This document shows positions 23,984-31,900 of a DNA stretch of 64,000 nt, in pieces; the stretch's first letter is position 1, and the number at the start of each line of letters is the position of its first letter. The notes below the pieces were generated by a model. The model ran no database searches, was not told where the DNA came from, and saw nothing but the letters and a program-made list of their open reading frames with translations. The DNA comes from Pleodorina starrii (lineage: Eukaryota > Chlorophyta > Chlorophyceae > Chlamydomonadales > Volvocaceae): positions 2,912,501-2,976,500 of the forward strand of contig BRXU01000012.1 of assembly GCA_030267565.1 (NCBI GenBank), written 5' to 3'. The translations under genes and the position numbers were made by a program.

Positions 23984-25906
23984 ATGCGTGACATGCAGGC
24001 CCAGCTAAACCAGCTCACCACCACCATGACCGCCCTGGCCCAGCGGGCCAGGTCCGGTGCTGGTGCCTCATCGTCACGGCCGCCGCAGCAGTCGCAGCGC
24101 CCGGCGGACAGCCGGACTGACCAACGCGGCAAGGCCACCGGCAACGGCAACGGCGGCAGCGGCAACGGCAGCTCGAGCGGCGGCGCCAGCAGAGGGGACC
24201 GCCACAAGCTGTCGGAGCCCGGTCCCATCACGGGCAGCATGCCCCCGTGTGACTACCCGGGGTGCGAGGGCAACCGGGCCACTCACAGCCGGAACTTTTG
24301 CTTCGCGGCCCAGCGGGCCGGGGAGCGCACCGCCAACAAGCGTCCGCCGCCGCCACCGCGCCGCCGCCAGTCGACCACGCTCGCCACGCGTGGGGTGGAA
24401 GACGTGGAGGCGGCGGACTACGCCACGACCATGGTCTCCCGCCCCGTGGGTCTGGAGCGGGCGCGGATCACGGTGCAGCGACCCCAGCCGCGCGGCGATG
24501 CGCCTCCCTCTGGCCCGGCGCTCACCGGTGCCGGCCTGGGTTCAGCCAGCTGGGGAGGGACCTCAGCAGTCGGCGCCGCCTTCGGGGACAGCGCCCCATC
24601 GGCGCCGGCGGTGGCGACCTCGCTGGTCATCACGGCCGCCGATCAGCGCCGCCAGCAGCAGGCTGCTGCTGAGCAGGCGGGCGACTGTGCAGCCCCAGCC
24701 ACAGCCCATGCCGCACCGCCCGGCCTGACGGACGCGGGCTGGCCGAGCACTTCGCTTGCAGGGCGTGAGGCCTTCCCTCAGGGCTTCGCGCAGCTGCAGC
24801 CTGCGTTGCTGCCGACCCAGGCGCGGGCCCTGCAGCCACGCGGCGTCAACGGTGTGCTGAGGCTGTCGGTGCTTGGACCAGATGGGCTCGTGCGAGAGGT
24901 GGAGCTCGGCGCCCATGCCCCCCGTGAGCTGCAGGCCCAGTGGCCTCAGTTCCTGGAGGCGTTCCTCCGCGTGGCGACCGTTCCAACCCAGCAGAGCACT
25001 GAGGAGCCAGCCCAAGCCGCTCCACCGTCTCCCTGCCCAACCGCTGCACCAGCCGGCGACGCTGCCGAGGCGCCAGAGCAGGTGCCCTGCGCAGCCGCGA
25101 TCTCCGACCAGCAGGCTGGCGGTGCTTCCTCAGCGGCGGACGCCGCCGGTGGACCCGTGGTGAGTGCCTTGGCAGCTGCTGCGCCCACCCCGTCCAGTGG
25201 CGGGGGTGCTGGACAGCCAGTGGCTGTGACGGCGGGCAGCTCGTGGTACCCGCAGCACCCGGACGCGGACCCTGCGGTCATCACCGTAAGCATGTACGCC
25301 GCCATGCCACCGGATCAGCGGCAGCGACTGGACGACGGGTACCGAGGAGCCTCGTATGGTATCCACCGCCTACGCAACCGCGAGCCCTACACTTCCATCG
25401 CCGTCCGGGAGTTCAAGGGTGACGCGCTGCTGTGGGAGGGTCTCTCGGTGCTGCCCGACACTGGCTCGTCCGTAGGGCTGGTGTCGGTCAAGGTGGTGCG
25501 TCAGGCCGGGTACAGCGTACAGACCACGGCAACGCGTCTGAACACGGCCGGGCTCAGGCGCGCAGGCCCCTCTGGGGCAAGTCCAGCTGCACCTCACCTA
25601 CCTGCCGGGCACGCCGTGGCAGGTGGAGACAACCAGCGTGTTCATCGTAGTCAGCGAGGCGACAGCGGACGCCTGCGGCTTCTCGGTGCTGCTCGGCACG
25701 GATCTCCTCCACCGCCTGCGCATGAACGCGGAATGGTTTCCAGTGCCGCACTGCCGCATTTGGCCGGAGGATGCCCAAGAAGCCCCCGCCTATCTGTCCA
25801 TGGAGCCGCTGGAGGAGTCGCAGGCGCTGTGCGCGCGCGGGCTTCTGGCTTCACTTGGCGCCACGGCGACCGTGCTCATGACCAGGGGGGTAGGCGACAA
25901 CCCTGA
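23984..25906 (+). CDS. gag: Gag-like protein with zinc knuckle and first half of retropepsin
   Basis: The frame opens at 23894 after a TGA, but the first ATG is at 23984 (640 aa to the stop at 25904-25906). Order: a short predicted coiled coil near the start (MRDMQAQLNQLTTTMTALAQ), a Gly/Asn/Ser linker, and a Cys-His knuckle of spacing CX4CX6HX4C (nt 24248-24301). A long Ala/Pro/Gln-rich low-complexity region follows. A retropepsin active-site motif DTGSS lies at nt 25457-25471. The second half of that protease lies in the +1 frame, so expression presumably requires frameshifting (see 25553). I see no capsid-like helical domain before the zinc knuckle, which is where Ty3-type Gags normally carry it. 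The N-terminal part may therefore have been lost when the left TIR was formed. Confidence 0.65.
   Translation: MRDMQAQLNQLTTTMTALAQRARSGAGASSSRPPQQSQRPADSRTDQRGKATGNGNGGSGNGSSSGGASRGDRHKLSEPGPITGSMPPCDYPGCEGNRATHSRNFCFAAQRAGERTANKRPPPPPRRRQSTTLATRGVEDVEAADYATTMVSRPVGLERARITVQRPQPRGDAPPSGPALTGAGLGSASWGGTSAVGAAFGDSAPSAPAVATSLVITAADQRRQQQAAAEQAGDCAAPATAHAAPPGLTDAGWPSTSLAGREAFPQGFAQLQPALLPTQARALQPRGVNGVLRLSVLGPDGLVREVELGAHAPRELQAQWPQFLEAFLRVATVPTQQSTEEPAQAAPPSPCPTAAPAGDAAEAPEQVPCAAAISDQQAGGASSAADAAGGPVVSALAAAAPTPSSGGGAGQPVAVTAGSSWYPQHPDADPAVITVSMYAAMPPDQRQRLDDGYRGASYGIHRLRNREPYTSIAVREFKGDALLWEGLSVLPDTGSSVGLVSVKVVRQAGYSVQTTATRLNTAGLRRAGPSGASPAAPHLPAGHAVAGGDNQRVHRSQRGDSGRLRLLGAARHGSPPPPAHERGMVSSAALPHLAGGCPRSPRLSVHGAAGGVAGAVRARASGFTWRHGDRAHDQGGRRQP
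25553..25559 (+). other. Candidate +1 frameshift site (CTC AGG C)
   Basis: In the gag frame the codons are CTC AGG CGC. Moving one base forward after AGG enters the pol frame, which is open from 25542. The heptamer resembles the yeast Ty1 shift site CUU-AGG-C, where the rare AGG codon stalls the ribosome. The protease motif order (DTGSS upstream in gag, LLGTDLL at 25689 in pol) requires a shift between about 25471 and 25690. A simple indel mutation would look the same. Confidence 0.4.
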
Positions 25907-28900
25907 GATCATGGAGGCGGACGAGGAGCAGGGGTTCGGCGCTGAGGAGGTTGAAGAGTATCTTGACGTCGAGCTGCTTGATGAGGGCGACCCTGACCAG
26001 CCAGGCAACGGGCAGGCGCCGCCCAGTGGGCCGGCGCCGCAGCACCAAGGAGAGCGGCGCGGTGGGCGTCAGCGGATTCCCGCGCCACCGCCGGGGGGCC
26101 CCAGCCACGAGGCCGTCGACCGGCAAGCATCTGGCGGCCAACACCGCACCCGCGCACTCCAGCACCGTGGAGTCAACCCGGCACCCGCTGAGGGCGGTGG
26201 TGCCAGGCACGGTGACTTTCGGGGGCCAGCCTTGTCCCATGAGGGCCCCAGCGGATCCAGGGCGCCCGTGCCGGCAGCCCAGGGGACGGGTGGGCTCAGC
26301 AGCGACCTGCGGGCACGCCTGCAGTTTCCTCCGAATCTGTACATGGACGAGGAGCTGCCGCCCGACTGGGTGTTCGAGCACCTTCATCCCGCGAAACCGG
26401 TCAACAAGGAGGGCGTGACGGACACTGGTGTCAGCCGCCAGGTCCATCGGATCAGGCAGACCCTGGCGTCAATCGGTGTCTACACCCTGGACGACGCGTT
26501 CCGCCGGGCTCAGGAGGGCGAGGCTCGGAAGCGCGCCGAGGCGGCGCGCCGGGAGGCTGAGGCCGCCACGCAGCGGCGGAGGCAGCAGGAGGCGGCGCGT
26601 CAGGAGCAGGAGGTGCCTGGGCAGCGCAGTGCGGCGGAGGGCTACAGGGGCCAGCGAGAGGGCTCCGATCAGCGCCAGCGGGAGGTGCCGGTGAGGGGCA
26701 TGCTGCGCCGCGCATCACGCAGCCCGCGGCCGCGCTCGCCACCACGCGGCGTGCGGTCACCACCGCGCTCGCCACCTCGCGGTGATCGATCGCCGCCGCC
26801 TCGGCGGCACAGCCCAGCAGGCCGACACCGTCGCCGCAGCCCTCGGCCTGACTACCGGGGCCGCCGCCGCTCCCACAGCGCCTCCAGCGAAGAGGACTGG
26901 CGTGTGCATGGTCGCTCGCGCTCCCGGACCCGCAGTGCGGGCTGCCGGAGCGAACAGCCGGTGGGCCGTGGCAGCAGCCGTGCCCCGAGCCAGGAGCGGT
27001 ACAGGCCCCAGGCCCACCGTGTCACCTTTGCGGACGACGCCCCGATGTCCGCACGATCGAGCCACGCGGCGCAGCTGCAGCACATCCGCGCGCACGGCCT
27101 CACGTCCGGCCAGGACCGGCCGCACGTGACCATGCCCATCCTGGACTGTGGACCGGAGCCGGGCCAACTGCAAGCCTGCCTTGCCCGCAAGACAGGCGTC
27201 TTGGCGGGGCCGCCCATGGTACTCAACGCGAGCACAGTGGGGGTCGATACGGGATTTTTCGGGACCGTCGCCGTCAGCGCCAAGTGGCTGCTGCGGCGTC
27301 AGCACCCCTACAACCGCAGGCCAGTGGCGCTGCACGACTATCAGCTGCGGCCAACTGAGTCAGCAGGCAGCATCGACGGCTCAGAATTGCACCTGCGGCT
27401 GGGGGAACGCTGGATTGTCCTGCATCCGGACCCAGCTAAGCCTTGGCCCGTCGTCGCAGACCAGTACTGTGACATCGTGCTGGGTCAAACCTTCCTGAGG
27501 AACCGCGCAAATGTCAACCAGCTGGCGCCAGTTCCGACGGTGCAGTTCGGCGGGTTCGGCGGCGAGCCAGTCACGATTCGAGCAAGGACGGAGGAGACGG
27601 ACATGCAGGTGTATGGCACCGTAGCTGAGCAGCCACCGCCACCTCCGCCACCGCCACCGCCGCCGCCGCCGGCGTCTCCGCCGCCACCGCCACCTCCGCC
27701 ACCGCCGCCGCCGCCGGCGTCTCCGCCACCTCCGCCACCTCCGCCACCGCCGCCGCCGCCAGCGTCTCCACCGCCGCCACCACCGCCACCACCGCCGTCA
27801 GCGGAGGTCATGCGAACGGCCGCCGTGGAGTACCTGCGGTATCGCTGCGGCATCAGCGATGCCGTGGCGGCGGGCTTGATCGATCAATGCGGTGGCGACC
27901 TCGTGCAGGCGCTCCATATGCATGAGCAGGGCATACGCCAGCAGCAAGTGCTGCTGGTGAAGCGCATGATGCGGCGCCGCAAGAAGCTCGCGCGCTGTCA
28001 GCGCCGGATCATGCAGGAGGCCGCGGAGCAAGCACGTCAGGACAGGCAGCAGGCTGTGCTGAGCCAGCAGCGTCTCCGGGCCCGCCTGCAACGTGCGCGG
28101 CGTGCCTGCCAGGGGCTGCAGCCGGGAATGCCGTCTCGGCCGTCGACGACGAAGCAGCTCTCGACTGCCGTGGCTGCTCCTGCCCGCAGCCAGCGCTTCA
28201 CCCACGGCAGCATCAGCTCGACCCTGCTGCTTCTCCTGCTTCTGGTTGTGCACGCTTATGCGGGGAGCACGCCGCCGTTCATCCCGCCGGTGGAAGGCAT
28301 CCGTACCTTCCCGACCGTCCACCTGGAACCCCACCGGCCGGTCGTGCAGCGGGCAAGGCAGTCAGAGCCGGTCGGGGGACTGGGAGGGCTGGCGCAGCTG
28401 CTTTCCAGGCAGAGTGCGCCGCCAGAGCCGTCGCCACTCCAGTCAGCAACGACACCACCAGTACCTCCGCCGGCGCAGGTTGGGCAGTCGTCGCCAGTCC
28501 CGCCGCCAGTGCCGCCGCCTGCACCGCCAGCACCTCCTCCAGCACCGAACGGACAAGCGTCGCCAGTGGTGACGCCGGTGCCTCAGCCTCCACCACCGCC
28601 GCCGCCAGCACCACCAGCGCCGCCCCAGCCGACCGCCGGCGCCCGTCTCGCGCCTGGGCCGTCGCTCCCGTCCATGACCACCCCGGAAGGCAAGCGCTAT
28701 CCTGGGGAGGGCACGGCGTTTGTCAAGGACGAGCAAGGCGGTTTCACCTGGTGTGAACGGCCGGACATGACGCCGGCCGTGAAAGCGCAGTTCAAAGACC
28801 TCATGCAGCGGTACGACAAGGTGTTCGCGCGATCGCTAAAGGATCTGGGCTGCTACACCGGTGAAATGGGGCCAGCGCGCATCGAGCTTGTGCACGATCG

Positions 28901-31900
28901 GCCCATCTGGCAGCCGCAGCGTCAGCACTCCCCCCTGGAGCTCCAGATCCAGGAGGAGAAGTGCGCTGAGCTACGGGACGCCGGCATCATCGTCCCGTCC
29001 AGCAGCACCAAGTACGCCATGAACGTCACCATGCCCGCGAAGAAAGACGCCAACGGGCAGTGGACTGATCGCCGCTATTGCTGTGATGCACGGCCGCTCA
29101 ACGCCGCCACCGTCCCGAACCGTTACGCACCGCCGACCCCGGAGCAACTGTTTCAGCGTATTGGGGGCTCGCCCTGGATCAGCAAGATGGACTGCCGGGC
29201 AGCATTCAACCAGATACCGCTGGCCCGGGAGGATCAGGAGAAGACGTCGTTCTGGTGGCGTGAGAAGCTCTGGATGTACACGCGCAACCTCTACGGCCTG
29301 CGCAACGCGACTGGGCAGTTCCAAATGATCATAGACCACGAGCTTCGCCGTCACGGGCTCGAGGGCTTCGCTATGGCGTTTGTGGACGACATCCTGGTAT
29401 TTTCGGCCACCGCGGAGGAGCATGTGCAGCACTGTGAGGCGGTGTTTCGGTGTCTGATGGAGTGCGGCCTGCGCCTGCACCCTGAGAAGACCATCATCGC
29501 TGCGGAGGAGGTCGAGTTCCTGGGGCACATGTGCTCGGCGATGGGTGTCAGGCCCATGGATGCCAAGTGCGCGGCCATCATGGCGCTGCAGCCGCCGACC
29601 AACTTGACGGAGCTACAAGCGTTGCTGGGGCTGTGCAATTACTACCGCTGCTACGTGCCGCATTTCAGTGAGATCGCGGCACCGCTGAACCAGCTCACGC
29701 GCAAGGGAGTCGTGTGGGGGGAGCAGACTTGGCAGCCGGAGCACCAGGCGGCGCTGGACGCGATCAAGGCGCATTTCCGTCAGGAGGGGCTCATTCTGCG
29801 CCGGCTGCAGCCCGGCCGGCCCATCATTTTGCATACGGACTTCTCGGCCAGTGGCATCAGCGGTGTGCTCGGTCAGTTGGACGATGACGGCAACGAGTAC
29901 CTGGTGGCGTGTGTCTCCCGCTCTCTCAACGCTCACGAGCGGAACTACATCAGCTACAAGGGTGAGATGCTTGCGGCGTGCTGGGCGATGCAGGCCATGC
30001 GGCCGTACCTGCACGGCGTGCAGTTCACGCTTGTCACTGACCACGCACCGCTCCTCTGGCTCATGGAGAACACCGGCGCCGGCAGCGCCGGAGTCTACCA
30101 GCGGTGGCAGTTGATCATGAGCCAGTATAATTTCAACATCACTCATCGTCCGGGCGCGCTCCACCAGAACGCTGACGCGCTCAGCCGCATGCCGCGGCCA
30201 AGCACTGCTGACGGTACGGGCTCGCGCATGGATGAGGAGGATGACCCGGTCCCGCCCAAACCTCAGCTGGTGCCGTACCCGCGCGCCCTCGTCACCGGCA
30301 CTGCGGCCAGCCTCACCGGACCCATCCAGGTCCTGCTCACACGCTCCCAGGCCCAACGCGAGCGACTACATGCTGCGCTCGCGGTGGGGAGCAACAGTGT
30401 GCTCCCCACGGCTGAGGAGCTGCTGGCAGGCAACAATGGCACGTTGACAGATCCAGTGGATCGGTGCCCAGTGGAGGAGCTGCTGCCGACTCAGCTTGCC
30501 ACGCGGCAGCTCGTGCAGCATGCAAATCGCCTGGCGCGGGAGCACCGGGTTGCACTCAACGCCATCGCCTGCGAGCCACCCCGCGCCGCGGTTATGGAGC
30601 GGCCAGCATCAGCAGAGCAGGACCCTGTCACCGTCGCGCTGAACAGCAGTTTGAATTCGCATCACTTCCTGGAGAAAGCGCTGTCGGAGGGGTTGGTGGT
30701 GGTGGAGTACGGCAGCCACGCGGCGGGCCTTGAGGCTATTCTGCGAGCAGGGTGGCACGTGCGGGCGTATCATGTCGCGGACGCACTGCCGCCGGCTGGG
30801 CTCAAGCTGCTGCGCCAACGTCTGCGAGCGCTAGAGATTGAGTACCCGCATCAGCTCAGGTCTTCCGCGGTTCACAGCCCTTTCAGTCAGCTCCCCACGT
30901 CCGGTGACGTGACGGAAGCCATGCTGCGCAACTTGGGGACCGCCAAACAGCATCAGTGGCTGGTGGTGGGAGCTGCCGACTCGCTTGTGGACCCGCGGGC
31001 CAGGCGCATTCTGCAGCTCATCGGCGCCTTGCAGCGTTTACAGCCGCGCCTGCTGCCGGGTTACTTCGTGCAAATCGCTGGAGACACAACCGCTGACACG
31101 GCCTTTGGCAACGGTTTCCTGGTGGACCTTGCCTGCGTGGGGCAGCGACAGCACGGCCTGGCGACGCTGTACACCAGCTTGGGGGAATCCAAGCGGCTTT
31201 CGCGCATGATCGGCTCACACGCGTGGGCCAGCCCCGTGGCGGAGCTCTCGGGTCTGCTGCCGGGGCGCACCCTCGCACCGCTGGCGTCGCCGCTCTCGGA
31301 TCCGTACCTACGCTGTGACGTCCCAGGCGCGCGGCCAGTTGTCTTGCCGCCAGGCGACCTCTTCGGTTCACCGCCGCCAGGACTCATCGAAGCCGAGCCG
31401 CTGACAGCGCAGCAGCTGGAGCTCATACTTGGACTCAGTGGGTCAGTGACAGCAAGCGCCCCAGAGGCGCTGCGTCGGGAGCTCCTGGCTTCAGGCCCAT
31501 CCTTCCCTGCAGCATCGCACGTCTTCGCCTTCAGCCAGGCGCTGCAGAGGGCCTACATGACGCCGCACCATATGGCAACTCTCAAACCCACCTATGCAGC
31601 AGATCAGCCGGCCTTTCCGCTGGGGGGGGATGGGGTGCCGCCGTACACAGCGGACAGGCCAGCGGCTTTTGTAGCGCTCGCCACGCGTCCCTCGCCGTCG
31701 CTCTTCAGCTGCACGACGCTGGTCTCTGAGGTAGCGGAAGTGCTGGATGGCCAGCAGCCAGCCAACCTTGCGGACCCTTGCCTCGATCTGGAGATGCGAC
31801 ACCTGCTGCGCCATGGCTGCTACAGCGAGCAGCTGTCGCCAAAGGAGCAGCAGCGCATCACCAAGCGGGCCAGTTCGTACCGTGAGTCGGGGGGCCGGTT

